This document shows, in pieces, positions 43,101 to 52,716 of a stretch of DNA of 64,000 bases (the stretch's first letter is position 1; each line of letters opens with the position of its first letter). Source of the stretch: Aliamphritea ceti (GTDB taxonomy: Bacteria; Pseudomonadota; Gammaproteobacteria; Pseudomonadales; Balneatricaceae); NCBI RefSeq assembly GCF_024347215.1, contig NZ_AP025282.1, positions 2,852,001 to 2,916,000 of the forward strand. Reading direction: 5' to 3'. Below the pieces are notes generated by a model, which saw nothing but the letters and a program-made list of their open reading frames with translations, was not told the origin of the DNA and did not search any database. A program made the translations under genes and the position numbers.

Positions 43101-43789
43101 TAATTTGCTCCGTCGAGACCATTTTCAGCGCCGTTATCGTACATCACGTCAGTCCCTTCAGGAATATCAAAACGGAACTGCGATTCGCTGATATCCGGAT
43201 TCAGCTGTTGCTCAAAAAACTGTACTGAACTGCGCTGCCCAAGAGAATCCTCCAACTGCAGCTCTGCAATTACGCCATTACTAAACAACAGGCGCACCCG
43301 GGTGAAGATTTCCTGATCACTCTTAGGTAACAGTTCAAAAAGTTTCGTATTCTGCTCTTCATGAATCAGACGAATTTTGTAAGTTTCACGTAGCTGATCA
43401 ATCTGACCATTCAATATCAACGCCGGCACCCCTGCATTCTGCTGGTCTGCAGATTTACGTGTCGCCTGCTCAAGGTCAGGATCATAAATCCAGATGTATT
43501 CACCATCGCTGATTATCTGCTGCGGAAACGGCTCTTTTGCTAACCAGCTAAAACGGTTGGGTTTAGCAACAACAAGTTCGCCACGTGACTGCTCTGTACG
43601 ACGACTGTCACCTGCAACCGATACTTGCTCAAACTCAGCACTGAGACTGGTAAAACTGCTCAGCATGCTTTGCAACTCAGCACTGGCATCTTTATTCAGG
43701 TCAGCTTCTGCTGATGCAAAGCTAATCCAGCCGGTTATTACCACGGCACCTGCGAACTGCATTCCGCGTTTTACAAATGTATTTAACAT
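43100..43789 (-). CDS. lolA: Outer-membrane lipoprotein carrier protein LolA
   Basis: A 229-aa periplasmic chaperone that ferries lipoproteins from LolCDE to LolB. The signal peptide ends near SFASAEAD. The mature region has SFTSLSAEFEQ, VVAKPNRFSWLAKEPFPQQI and IWIYDPDLEQAT, standard LolA blocks. AGGA, within the final codons of ftsK, serves as its ribosome site, 3 bp after that stop. The C-terminal DGAN stretch is slightly extended compared with E. coli. Confidence 0.96.
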   Translation of the reverse strand: MLNTFVKRGMQFAGAVVITGWISFASAEADLNKDASAELQSMLSSFTSLSAEFEQVSVAGDSRRTEQSRGELVVAKPNRFSWLAKEPFPQQIISDGEYIWIYDPDLEQATRKSADQQNAGVPALILNGQIDQLRETYKIRLIHEEQNTKLFELLPKSDQEIFTRVRLLFSNGVIAELQLEDSLGQRSSVQFFEQQLNPDISESQFRFDIPEGTDVMYDNGAENGLDGAN

Positions 43790-43792
43790 GCA

Positions 43793-46744
43793 TTAATCCT
43801 TAGGTGGAGGCGGCGCCAGTACTTCGCGGGCACCGTTACTACCAGCACTTGTAATTACGCCGGCAGCTTCCATTGTTTCAATCATTCTTGCTGCACGGTT
43901 ATAACCAATCTTCAACCGCCGTTGAACAGATGAAATCGAGGCCTTACGGGTTTCTGTTACAAAGGCCACTGCTTCATCGTACAAAGCATCCTGTTCATCA
44001 TCACCACCGAAGCTGCCACCACTGCTACTTCCACCCTCAACCATTTCAGAAAGATCATGGATCAGATATTCAGGGCTGCCAATCTTCTTCCATGCTTCTA
44101 CGACTCGATGTACTTCATCATCACTGACGAAAGCACCGTGTATCCGGTTAGGCAGACTGCTGCCAGCAGGTAAGTACAACATGTCGCCATTACCCAGCAA
44201 GTGTTCTGCACCGCTCTGGTCAAGAATGGTCCGGGAATCAATCTTAGAAGACACCTGGAAGCCAATTCGGGTTGGCACGTTAGCTTTAATCAAACCGGTT
44301 ATAACATCGACTGATGGTCGCTGAGTTGCCAGAATTAGGTGTATACCCGCTGCCCGTGCTTTTTGTGCGATCCGGGCAATAAGCTCTTCCACCTTCTTCC
44401 CTACAACCATCATCATGTCAGCAAACTCATCGATACAGACCACGATATAAGGTAAAGATTCCAGATAAGGTGCTGGCGAGTCTGCCGGCAGACCTTCTTC
44501 TTCAGGATTCCATAACGGATCTAGCAACGGCTCACCCCGATCTCGGGCTTCCTGTAGTTTATCGTTAAAGCCTGCCAGATTACGCACACCCATTTTAGCC
44601 ATGATGCGGTACCGGCGCTCCATTTCGGCAACACACCAGCGCAACCCACCAGCTGCTTCTTTCATGTCAGTAATAACCGGGGCCAACAAATGCGGGATAC
44701 CTTCATAAATCGAAAGCTCCAGCATTTTAGGATCCACCAGCATTAAACGTACTTCATCCGGCGTGGCTTTATATAACAGACTAAGCAACATGGCATTAAC
44801 ACCCACTGACTTACCTGAGCCAGTCGTACCTGCTACTAATAAGTGAGGCATTTTTGCTAAATTCGCAACCACCGGGTTACCGGCAATATCGTTACCTAAA
44901 CCCAACGTAAGCTTGGAAGACGCTTCGATGTAAGGCTTTGAATTCAGCACCTCACTCAACCTCACCATCTGACGTTCTTCATTAGGAATTTCAATACCGA
45001 TTACCGACTTACCAGCGATAACTTCAACTACACGGACACTCATCACCGCCATTGAGCGGGCCAGATCTTTCGCCAGATTCGTAATACGGCTGGCCTTTAC
45101 ACCTGGCGCCGGCTGAAGTTCAAAACGGGTGATTACCGGGCCTGGATTCACCTCAACAACTTCAGCCACAATATTGAAATCTTTCAATTTGCTTTCGAGC
45201 AACCGTGACATCTGCTCAAGCTGTTCATCGGTGTAACAATGATCCTGCTTAAGCTCAGGCGGATCCATCAGATCCATTGAAGGAATCTTACGGCGTGGCT
45301 GACGACGCTTAGTCATAGCAGCCTTATCCAGCCCTAGTTCATTATCCTTCATGGGAACATGAGTTTCTGACAAAGGTACGATTTTCACCCCTTTGCGATG
45401 TTCACTTTCAGAGACAACCCGAGGATCAACCGCTGCCGGCGTAGCCGCACTCATATCCATACCAACAACAGGTACCGAATCCGGATCAATATTACTTACA
45501 GGTTCTGCATTATGCTGAGCAGGTGGGGCAGTAATTGGCTGTGGTCTTACAGGCTGCGCACGCTCTGTCTGCGGTGGTTCTTCCGGGCGAAGCGACCGCT
45601 GTGGTGCGACTTGCTGAAGAATTTCACCAACTTGCTGTGGCGCGGCCGAACTACGTGGCTGTACTGTTTGCTGACGCTGGCTTGGCGGACGTGCATCCGC
45701 AGGACGACGCTGCCCTGCTGACGGTTCAGGACGTAAATTCAAATCCTGTTGTTGCTCCGCCCTACCTGACGGACGCCCCATTGGCGCAAACAGTGGATCA
45801 TTAGCGTCTGCATTGTGAGGCTGCTCCAGATTAAAGCTTGGCTCACGACGAATATCCTCATCTGGCTGACTTCTCAGAGCTACATCAGCCAGACTATCTT
45901 CTTCTGTTTTGCTGCTTTCACGGCTAAACAATGCCTTTAGTCTGCCAATAGCCGATGGGCGTTCGGCAATCGAAAATTCATTGTGATGATACTCCTGCTC
46001 AGGTTCAGCAAACGTCTCCGCAACAGGCTCTGCAGCGCTCTGTTTTAAAGGCTCAACCTCAGGATGTTTACCAGCCAGCTCGGCAGTCAGTTCTTCGGCA
46101 GCAACGTCAGTATCATCATAATCAACATCTCGCCCCATTACCTTATCGACAAGATTCAGTGCTGAACGCCCCATTCCTTCTAAAACAGATACCCATGAAA
46201 CTTCAAGAAACAGCGTCAACGCAAACAGCAATATGGTCCACAAAACAACTGAACCGCCAACCAGACTAAACAGACTAACGGTTAAATCTGAAACTGCCTG
46301 ACCTATGACGCCCCCCATACTGAATGGCAAGGTATCACCTGCGTTAGAAAGATGCGTCGCAGCCAGTGTTGCTAAACAACATAATAATAAGACCGCACCA
46401 ACAAGACGAACCATGACAAAAGGAATCGCGTCAACCAGCGTAATCTGTTTGCGAAAGAAAAACTTAGCCGCGGGATATATCAACATTAGTGGCAGAATCC
46501 AGGCAGCAACGCCCAGCATCGAAAACAACAGATCGGCAAGCCAGGCACCGGTCTGACCGGTAAAATTTCGCGCCTCTGGCTGATAGCCTAAATGCGACCA
46601 GCCGGAATCACGTCTGTCATAGCCAAACATTGCTAACTGCATAAAAACAGCTAAACCAATCCATAGTATGATGCCGCCCTCTTTCATCACCCGGGCCACA
46701 AGATCAGTAAAAGATTCGGTGCTTAACTGATTGTTTTGACTCAA
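43793..46744 (-). CDS. ftsK: DNA translocase FtsK
   Basis: A 983-aa septal DNA pump that resolves chromosome dimers with XerCD and coordinates segregation with division. Four membrane helices (to about 200) anchor it, a Pro/Gln/Arg-rich linker follows (about 250-470), then the RecA-like motor with Walker A GTTGSGKSVGVNAM and Walker B in VVCIDEFADMMMV. The C-terminal winged-helix gamma domain (VQRRLKIGYNRAARMIE) recognises KOPS sites. A TTG at 46744 was chosen as the start because GAGGGA lies 6 nt before it; ATG at 46768 is an alternative. Confidence 0.95.
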   Translation of the reverse strand: MSQNNQLSTESFTDLVARVMKEGGIILWIGLAVFMQLAMFGYDRRDSGWSHLGYQPEARNFTGQTGAWLADLLFSMLGVAAWILPLMLIYPAAKFFFRKQITLVDAIPFVMVRLVGAVLLLCCLATLAATHLSNAGDTLPFSMGGVIGQAVSDLTVSLFSLVGGSVVLWTILLFALTLFLEVSWVSVLEGMGRSALNLVDKVMGRDVDYDDTDVAAEELTAELAGKHPEVEPLKQSAAEPVAETFAEPEQEYHHNEFSIAERPSAIGRLKALFSRESSKTEEDSLADVALRSQPDEDIRREPSFNLEQPHNADANDPLFAPMGRPSGRAEQQQDLNLRPEPSAGQRRPADARPPSQRQQTVQPRSSAAPQQVGEILQQVAPQRSLRPEEPPQTERAQPVRPQPITAPPAQHNAEPVSNIDPDSVPVVGMDMSAATPAAVDPRVVSESEHRKGVKIVPLSETHVPMKDNELGLDKAAMTKRRQPRRKIPSMDLMDPPELKQDHCYTDEQLEQMSRLLESKLKDFNIVAEVVEVNPGPVITRFELQPAPGVKASRITNLAKDLARSMAVMSVRVVEVIAGKSVIGIEIPNEERQMVRLSEVLNSKPYIEASSKLTLGLGNDIAGNPVVANLAKMPHLLVAGTTGSGKSVGVNAMLLSLLYKATPDEVRLMLVDPKMLELSIYEGIPHLLAPVITDMKEAAGGLRWCVAEMERRYRIMAKMGVRNLAGFNDKLQEARDRGEPLLDPLWNPEEEGLPADSPAPYLESLPYIVVCIDEFADMMMVVGKKVEELIARIAQKARAAGIHLILATQRPSVDVITGLIKANVPTRIGFQVSSKIDSRTILDQSGAEHLLGNGDMLYLPAGSSLPNRIHGAFVSDDEVHRVVEAWKKIGSPEYLIHDLSEMVEGGSSSGGSFGGDDEQDALYDEAVAFVTETRKASISSVQRRLKIGYNRAARMIETMEAAGVITSAGSNGAREVLAPPPPKD

Positions 46745-47089
46745 CGAAATTCCCTCACACACAAACATAAAACATATACCGGGAAAATAGCATAATTGCG
46801 CCTTCAGCCCCACAGCCTGCGCCAATAAATTCCCGCTTAAACAGATGTTTTATCTTATCCGACGAAATTCATAACAGAGAATTTGTCTCAAAATCGAAAA
46901 CAGGCATAATAGGCCACTGATTTAATGCCAGATTTTTTGCTCCCGGATCAGCATATGCATGACTAACGCATAACGACCGGTTATAGCTACCAGGCACATC
47001 AATAGCTCGACTATTGATATATACCTTTTCGCCTGGCCTCCAATAGAACGAACACTGGCTGTTACCCAGTTATCTGAGTGGATATTTTT
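46745..47089. other. Divergent ftsK/trxB region with nested dyad
   Basis: 345 bp without a gene. It contains an 8-bp-arm inverted repeat, ATCAATAG (46998-47005) and CTATTGAT (47011-47018), nested inside CCAGGC (46990-46995) and GCCTGG (47031-47036). Together these could form a hairpin in the trxB leader or a regulator site. Confidence 0.5.
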
Positions 47090-48037
47090 ATGAGCGACGT
47101 ACAACATCACCGTCTTATCATCCTTGGTTCCGGTCCTGCCGGTTACACTGCAGCCGTTTATGCTGCACGAGCAAACCTCAACCCGGTTGTTATCACCGGC
47201 ATGCAGGCTGGCGGCCAGCTGACAACCACTACTGATGTCGATAACTGGCCCGGAGATGTGGATGGCGTACAGGGCCCTGAACTGATGCAGCGCATGCAGG
47301 CACACGCTGAACGCTTTGAAACTCAGGTATTGTTTGACCACATTCACACTACTGAGCTTACACAACGCCCTTTCCGCCTGATTGGTGATATGGGCGAGTA
47401 CACCTGCGACGCTCTGATTATTGCTACTGGCGCATCAGCGAAATATCTTGGCCTGCCTTCTGAAGAAGCATTTATGGGCAAAGGTGTCAGCGCCTGCGCA
47501 ACTTGCGACGGCTTTTTCTATCGCGGCAAAAAAGTCGCCGTTATCGGCGGTGGCAACACAGCTGTTGAAGAAGCATTATACCTGTCTAACATCGCCTCAG
47601 AAGTCACTATCATTCATCGCCGCGACAGCTTCAGTGCTGAGAAAATATTGCAGGATAAAATTTTTGACCGCGCCGAAAACGGCAATATCAACATTATCTG
47701 GAATAACACGCTGGACGAAGTATTGGGTGATGATATGGGCGTAACCGGCATCCGTATTAAAAACAAACTGGATAATGCCACCCAGGACCTTGAGCTTGAA
47801 GGTGCATTTATCGCAATAGGCCACCAGCCGAACACCGGTATTTTTGATGATCAGCTGGACATGAAAGATGGCTACCTGAAAATCAATTCCGGCACTAACG
47901 GCAATGCTACACAAACATCTATACCAGGTGTATTTGCTGCCGGTGATGTAGCAGATCACGTTTACCGACAAGCTGTCACATCTGCTGGCTTTGGTTGCAT
48001 GGCCGCTCTGGACGCTGAAACCTTCTTAGATAACTGA
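47090..48037 (+). CDS. trxB: Thioredoxin reductase
   Basis: A 315-aa homodimeric flavoenzyme passing electrons from NADPH to thioredoxin. FAD motif IILGSGPAGYTAAVYAARA, redox-active pair C136-A-T-C139 in GVSACATCDGFF, and NADPH motif VAVIGGGNTAVEEALYL. The ATG at 47090 matches the family N-terminus and has GAGTGGA upstream; the in-frame GTG at 47078 adds four residues. A perfect terminator follows before aat. Confidence 0.97.
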   Translation: MSDVQHHRLIILGSGPAGYTAAVYAARANLNPVVITGMQAGGQLTTTTDVDNWPGDVDGVQGPELMQRMQAHAERFETQVLFDHIHTTELTQRPFRLIGDMGEYTCDALIIATGASAKYLGLPSEEAFMGKGVSACATCDGFFYRGKKVAVIGGGNTAVEEALYLSNIASEVTIIHRRDSFSAEKILQDKIFDRAENGNINIIWNNTLDEVLGDDMGVTGIRIKNKLDNATQDLELEGAFIAIGHQPNTGIFDDQLDMKDGYLKINSGTNGNATQTSIPGVFAAGDVADHVYRQAVTSAGFGCMAALDAETFLDN

Positions 48038-48063
48038 CGCTTAAGCACTATTCTGCTATACAT

Positions 48064-48095
48064 TAACGGCGTCTTACATGACGCCGTTATTTTTC
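48064..48095 (+). terminator. trxB terminator
   Basis: A perfect 10-bp stem TAACGGCGTC (48064-48073) and GACGCCGTTA (48080-48089) with a 6-nt loop, followed by TTTTTC. Confidence 0.92.
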
Positions 48096-48117
48096 ATCAG
48101 GACATATATTCACAACC

Positions 48118-48828
48118 ATGATCCCCTGGCTTACCCCTGAATGCAGCTTCCCATCAATTGAAGAAGCACTGGATGACCCAAACGGACTGCTGGCCGCAGG
48201 TGCAGACCTGAGTCCCGAGCGCCTGTTAAGCGCATACCGTCAGGGAATATTCCCCTGGTTTGCCGATGACGAACCGATTTTATGGTGGTCACCACACCCC
48301 CGCTGCGTCATGCACCCTAACAGCATTCATATATCGAAAAGTTTACGCAAGCGCATTCGTCGTGGCGATTTTGAAATTAGCTTTGATAGCGATTTCGCCG
48401 CTGTCATTAAAGCCTGTGCCGAACCAAGGCCCGGACAACCGGAAACCTGGATCACAGAAGAGATCCAGCAGGCATATATCAATTTACACAAGCTGGGGCA
48501 CGCACATTCAGTTGAAGTCAGAATCAATGGGGAATTAGCTGGCGGCCTTTACGGCATAGCTATCGGTAAGCTGTTTTTTGGTGAATCGATGTTTAGCTAC
48601 AGTACCGACGCTTCTAAAATTGCATACGCGTATTTTGCTAAACAACTGCAAAAATGGGGCTATGCTTTAATTGACTGCCAGGTTTATAACGATCATCTGG
48701 CTAGCCTGGGAGCTGAGGTTATCCCCAGAGCGGAATTTAAAGGTTACCTTGATCGCTATTTGGATACCCCCTGCAATCATCTCTGGCAATTTGATATAGC
48801 GACAGACGATATAGTGAGTAACACGTGA
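48118..48828 (+). CDS. aat: Leucyl/phenylalanyl-tRNA-protein transferase
   Basis: A 236-aa enzyme that adds Leu or Phe to proteins beginning with Lys or Arg, creating destabilising N-termini for ClpS-ClpAP. It shows NGLLAAGADLSPERLLSAYR, GIFPWF, WWSPHPRCVM and LAGGLYGIAIGKLFFGESMF, the core transferase motifs. Its stop overlaps the GTG start of bpt (GTGA), so the two tagging enzymes are translationally coupled. Confidence 0.97.
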   Translation: MIPWLTPECSFPSIEEALDDPNGLLAAGADLSPERLLSAYRQGIFPWFADDEPILWWSPHPRCVMHPNSIHISKSLRKRIRRGDFEISFDSDFAAVIKACAEPRPGQPETWITEEIQQAYINLHKLGHAHSVEVRINGELAGGLYGIAIGKLFFGESMFSYSTDASKIAYAYFAKQLQKWGYALIDCQVYNDHLASLGAEVIPRAEFKGYLDRYLDTPCNHLWQFDIATDDIVSNT

Positions 48829-49538
48829 CGAATCTGAAAACGTTACACTTCTATACTACGCCGGAACACGAATGCAGCTATCTGGACGGCGTACAGGCAA
48901 AAACACTGTTTGTGGACCCTCATGAAATCATTGCCACAGACGCCTATAGCCAGCTGTCTGACCTTGGTTTCAGGCGCAGTGGTAAGCACATCTACCGCCC
49001 TTACTGTAACCATTGCCAGGCCTGTATTTCAGTACGCATTCCAGTCCGTGAATTTCACCGCAGTAAAAGTCAGCAACGCATCTGGAACCGCAATAAAGAC
49101 TTACTGGTTACTCAGGTAACGCCACAATACACCAACGAATACTATCAGCTATACGCTAGCTACATTGAAGCCAGACATGCAGACGGCGACATGTTCCCCC
49201 CCAGCCAAAGTCAGTTCAGTACCTTCCTGGTTGAGAGCCAGCAACAAGGCTGCTTTATAGAATTCCGCCTGCCAGACAATCAGCTCATCGGCATAGCTGT
49301 CATTGATGATTTGTTGCAGGGGTTATCTGCGATTTATACATTTTTCGACCCTCAACATACCCGTCGCAGCCTGGGCAGCTATGCAATTTTATGGCAAATC
49401 CAGGAGGTAATCCGACAGGATAAAGACTACCTTTACCTTGGTTACTGGGTGCGTGATTGCCAGAAAATGTCTTACAAAACCAGCTTCCGTCCGTTAGAAA
49501 TGCTTCTCCAGGGCGAATGGCTGAACGTGGATGTATAA
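48825..49538 (+). CDS. bpt: Aspartate/glutamate leucyltransferase
   Basis: A 237-aa ATE1-related transferase that attaches Leu to proteins with N-terminal Asp or Glu. The N-terminal cysteine cluster CSYL plus YCNHCQACISVR and the C-terminal GLSAIYTFFDP and GYWVRDCQKMSYK blocks are typical. The start is the GTG at 48825, overlapping the aat stop. It belongs with aat, clpS and clpA in the N-degron pathway. Confidence 0.95.
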   Translation: MTNLKTLHFYTTPEHECSYLDGVQAKTLFVDPHEIIATDAYSQLSDLGFRRSGKHIYRPYCNHCQACISVRIPVREFHRSKSQQRIWNRNKDLLVTQVTPQYTNEYYQLYASYIEARHADGDMFPPSQSQFSTFLVESQQQGCFIEFRLPDNQLIGIAVIDDLLQGLSAIYTFFDPQHTRRSLGSYAILWQIQEVIRQDKDYLYLGYWVRDCQKMSYKTSFRPLEMLLQGEWLNVDV

Positions 49539-49644
49539 AACAAATCGACATCCATGCAGAATATACAGAGAAATCGCTTTGATATAGCAAACAAATAAGG
49601 CAAAATACTGCGCTTCAAATATTAGCAACCTAGGTAGGTACTTA

Positions 49645-49863
49645 ATGTCAAAAGAAGATAGTATTGAAATGGAAGGCGTTGTCACCGACACACTGCCTAA
49701 CACCATGTTTCGCGTAGAACTTGAAAACGGTCACGTTGTGACTGCACATATCTCTGGCAAAATGCGTAAGAACTACATCCGCATCCTGACTGGCGATAAG
49801 GTAAAAGTTGAGCTGACACCTTACGATCTGACCAAAGGCCGCATCACCTACCGCGCCCGCTAA
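49645..49863 (+). CDS. infA: Translation initiation factor IF-1
   Basis: A 72-aa S1/OB-fold protein that binds the 30S A site. It is nearly identical to other gammaproteobacterial IF-1 proteins (MSKEDSIEMEGVVTDTLPNT, then MRKNYIRILTGDKV). A TAGGTAGG ribosome site precedes the ATG. A strong terminator separates it from the convergent clpA. Confidence 0.99.
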   Translation: MSKEDSIEMEGVVTDTLPNTMFRVELENGHVVTAHISGKMRKNYIRILTGDKVKVELTPYDLTKGRITYRAR

Positions 49864-49944
49864 TTACGGTTTTTCGGCTCTGCAACTTATTAGCTAACTG
49901 CTGATTAACTTAGCATCTATAGCTGTCCGCCAGCGCCGACCCTT

Positions 49945-49983
49945 AATAAAAAAACCGCTTGTTTTCACAAGCGGTTTTTTTAT
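49945..49983. terminator. Bidirectional terminator between infA and clpA
   Basis: AAAAAAACCGCTTGT and ACAAGCGGTTTTTTT form a long stem with loop TTTC, flanked by A and T tracts. Confidence 0.95.
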
Positions 49984-50002
49984 GGACGGTCAGTACAGAT
50001 GA

Positions 50003-52264
50003 TCATGCCATTGCGGCAACCACATCGAGTACCAACTTATCGTTTTCATCAACGCTGATTTCAACTTCACCACCTTCATCAGACAACTCACCAAAGAGAA
50101 TCATCTCTGCAAGAGGCTTTTTCAGCTGCTCCTGAATCAGACGCTGCATAGGACGCGCGCCCATAGTTTCATCATAGCCTTTTTCAGCCAGCCAAGTTCG
50201 AGCAGCATCATCAATATTTAGCTGAACCCCTTTATCATCAAGCTGCACCTGCAACTCAGTAAGGAATTTATCAACCACACCTTTGATAACACTCATAGGC
50301 AAAGCTTTAAACTGAATAATGCCGTCCAGACGGTTACGGAACTCAGGCGTAAACATCTTCTTAATGGCTTCCATACCATCAGTCGTATGATCCTGATGTG
50401 TGAAGCCAATAGAGGCACGACTCATTTGCTCAACACCCGCATTAGTCGTCATTACCAAAATCACGTTACGGAAATCAGCTTTACGGCCGTTATTGTCTGT
50501 CAGCGTACCGTTATCCATAACCTGCAGCAGCAAGTTGAATACTTCAGGATGAGCTTTTTCAATTTCATCCAGCAACAGCACAGAATGCGGCGACTTAGTA
50601 ACTGCTTCGGTAAGCAAACCACCCTGATCATAACCAACATAACCAGGTGGAGCACCAATCAGACGGGATACGGTATGACGCTCCATATACTCAGACATAT
50701 CAAAGCGTATCAATTCGATACCCATTATCCGCGCTAACTGAGAAGTTACCTCAGTTTTACCAACCCCGGTCGGACCAGAAAACAGGAATGAACCAACCGG
50801 CTTGTTTGGCTCTTTAAGCCCTGCACGGGAAAGCTTGATTGCAGCAGATAAAGTATCAATAGCTTCTTCCTGCCCTAACACAACCATTTTCAGATTCTTG
50901 TCCAGCTTCTTCAGCTGTTCTTTATCCGATGCAGTAACGTTATTGACAGGAATACGGGCGATCTTAGCAACCACACTTTCAACTTCAGCGACATCAATCA
51001 GCTCAGCACGCTTATCTTCAGGCACAAGGCGCTGATACGCCCCGGCCTCATCAATCACGTCGATAGCCTTATCAGGCATGTGCTTATCATTGATGTAACG
51101 GTCCGCCAGCTCAGATGCAACCCGCAGCGCGTTATCTGTGTAGCTAATCTCATGATGCTCTTCGAAGCGGCTGCGCAAGCCCTGCAGAATTCGGTATGTA
51201 TCATCAACAGACGGCTCAAGAACATCTACTTTCTGGAAGCGACGCGCTAGCGCACGGTCTTTTTCAAAGATTCCACGGAATTCCTGGAAGGTTGTAGAAC
51301 CAATACAGCGCAACTGCCCCGAACTCAGAAGAGGCTTAAGCAGATTTGAAGCATCCATAGAGCCACCAGATGCTGCACCTGCACCAATAATGGTGTGAAT
51401 CTCATCAATGAATAAAATGGCATGATCAAGCTTGCGAATTTCATTCAACAAACCTTTTAAGCGCTTCTCAAAATCGCCACGGTACTTCGTACCTGCAAGC
51501 AAAGCACCAAGATCAAGCGAATAAACAGTACTCTGGGAAATAACTTCAGGTACTGAACCTTCAATAATCAGCTTAGCCAGACCTTCAGCAATGGCCGTTT
51601 TACCGACACCAGCTTCTCCGACAAGTAATGGATTATTCTTACGCCGACGGGAAAGAATCTGTACCACTCGCTCAACTTCATCATCACGCCCTACAAGCGG
51701 ATCGATATTGCCAGCCTCTGCTTCTTTATTCAGATTAACTGCATAATTAGCGAGAGGGCTTTTGTCTTTCTCAGCTGGCGCACTGGCTTCACTTAAATCA
51801 TCCAGCGCAGCCGGCTCATCAGCATCGCTGACTTTGGAAATACCATGAGAGATATAATTAACAATATCTATACGCTCAACACCCTGCTGCTGAAGCACGT
51901 ATACAGCCTGGCTTTCCTGCTCACTGAAAATTGCCACCAGCACGTTAGCACCAGTAACTTCAGACTTACCTGATGACTGAACATGAAATACAGCCCGCTG
52001 CAAAACACGCTGAAAACCCAGCGTTGGCTGAGTCTCAAGATCAGGAATATTATCCGGTAGTAAAGGTGTTGTATCCTCTATGAAAGATGACAGGGAAATT
52101 CTTAGCTTATCTACATCAACTCCACATGCCTGCAGTACAGAGTAGGCCTCTGAATTATCCAACAAAGCCAACAACAGATGCTCAACCGTCATAAACTCAT
52201 GACGTTTTGCGCGAGCACTATTAAAAGCCACACTTAGCGTATCTTCTAATTCTTTATTCAACAT
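50003..52264 (-). CDS. clpA: ATP-dependent Clp protease ATP-binding subunit ClpA
   Basis: A 753-aa Hsp100 unfoldase that feeds substrates to ClpP and takes N-degron cargo from ClpS. The N-domain (1 to about 145) binds ClpS. Two AAA+ modules carry Walker A GEAGVGKTA and GPTGVGKTE with Walker B DEIHTIIG and LLDEIEKAHPEVF. The ClpP-binding tripeptide loop lies in the second module. The start at ATG 52264 is preceded by GGAGCG; a longer frame to 52297 overlaps the clpS stop. Confidence 0.97.
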   Translation of the reverse strand: MLNKELEDTLSVAFNSARAKRHEFMTVEHLLLALLDNSEAYSVLQACGVDVDKLRISLSSFIEDTTPLLPDNIPDLETQPTLGFQRVLQRAVFHVQSSGKSEVTGANVLVAIFSEQESQAVYVLQQQGVERIDIVNYISHGISKVSDADEPAALDDLSEASAPAEKDKSPLANYAVNLNKEAEAGNIDPLVGRDDEVERVVQILSRRRKNNPLLVGEAGVGKTAIAEGLAKLIIEGSVPEVISQSTVYSLDLGALLAGTKYRGDFEKRLKGLLNEIRKLDHAILFIDEIHTIIGAGAASGGSMDASNLLKPLLSSGQLRCIGSTTFQEFRGIFEKDRALARRFQKVDVLEPSVDDTYRILQGLRSRFEEHHEISYTDNALRVASELADRYINDKHMPDKAIDVIDEAGAYQRLVPEDKRAELIDVAEVESVVAKIARIPVNNVTASDKEQLKKLDKNLKMVVLGQEEAIDTLSAAIKLSRAGLKEPNKPVGSFLFSGPTGVGKTEVTSQLARIMGIELIRFDMSEYMERHTVSRLIGAPPGYVGYDQGGLLTEAVTKSPHSVLLLDEIEKAHPEVFNLLLQVMDNGTLTDNNGRKADFRNVILVMTTNAGVEQMSRASIGFTHQDHTTDGMEAIKKMFTPEFRNRLDGIIQFKALPMSVIKGVVDKFLTELQVQLDDKGVQLNIDDAARTWLAEKGYDETMGARPMQRLIQEQLKKPLAEMILFGELSDEGGEVEISVDENDKLVLDVVAAMA

Positions 52265-52277
52265 AATAATCGCTCCG

Positions 52278-52631
52278 CTACGCTTGCTCGACTTCACACA
52301 GCAACGGGTGCTTACTCTCCTTAGCGTACTGATTCACCTGAGTTGCTTTAGTTTCTGCGACATCCCGGGTATACACACCACACACAGCCTTACCCTTAGT
52401 ATGGACCGTTAACATAACTTGTGTGGCTTTTTCTTGATTCATAGAGAAAAAAACCATTAATATTTCCACCACAAAGTCCATAGGGGTATAGTCATCATTC
52501 ATCACTAGTACTTGGTACATTGATGGACGTTTTAGTTCAGGTTTAGAAACTTCTTCGACGACACCAGTCCCATGATCATGCGGATCCTGGTCGTCGCTAG
52601 AGCAACGGATGGCTCCTTGTAAATGACGCAT
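52278..52631 (-). CDS. clpS: ClpA adaptor ClpS
   Basis: A 117-aa adaptor that recognises N-terminal Leu, Phe, Tyr or Trp and hands substrates to ClpA. It shows YQVLVMNDDYTPMDFVVEIL with the specificity Asp residues, then AVCGVYTRDVAETK and HPLLCEVEQA. The start ATG 52631 is chosen over a TTG at 52655 by similarity in length. It lies 13 bp before clpA on the same strand and is separated from cspD by a divergent promoter region. Confidence 0.95.
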   Translation of the reverse strand: MRHLQGAIRCSSDDQDPHDHGTGVVEEVSKPELKRPSMYQVLVMNDDYTPMDFVVEILMVFFSMNQEKATQVMLTVHTKGKAVCGVYTRDVAETKATQVNQYAKESKHPLLCEVEQA

Positions 52632-52707
52632 ATCACATTTCACAATATTTACCAATTTTTGTATCTCATAATGGGGAGTCTTGTAATGCTCGTCTAACTC
52701 CGAAGAA

Positions 52708-52716
52708 TGTTATAAT
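52708..52716 (+). promoter_or_regulatory. Extended -10 promoter of cspD
   Basis: TG-T-TATAAT (52708-52716) is a consensus extended -10 element; the -35 region (about 52688) is poor. The predicted start near 52723 leaves a leader of about 160 nt before the cspD ATG, containing an AGGAGG with no usable start codon behind it. Confidence 0.6.

Noticed and set aside
45398..45804. Plus-strand open frames opposite ftsK
   Set aside because: They are shadows of the Pro/Gln-rich linker in FtsK, with no independent signals.
46922..47365. Minus-strand open frame over the trxB start
   Set aside because: Most of it is antisense to trxB, lacks a ribosome site and has unlikely composition.
49864..49950. 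tRNA gene after infA (serine tRNA is there in E. coli)
   Set aside because: No cloverleaf-like arms or T-loop sequence is visible.
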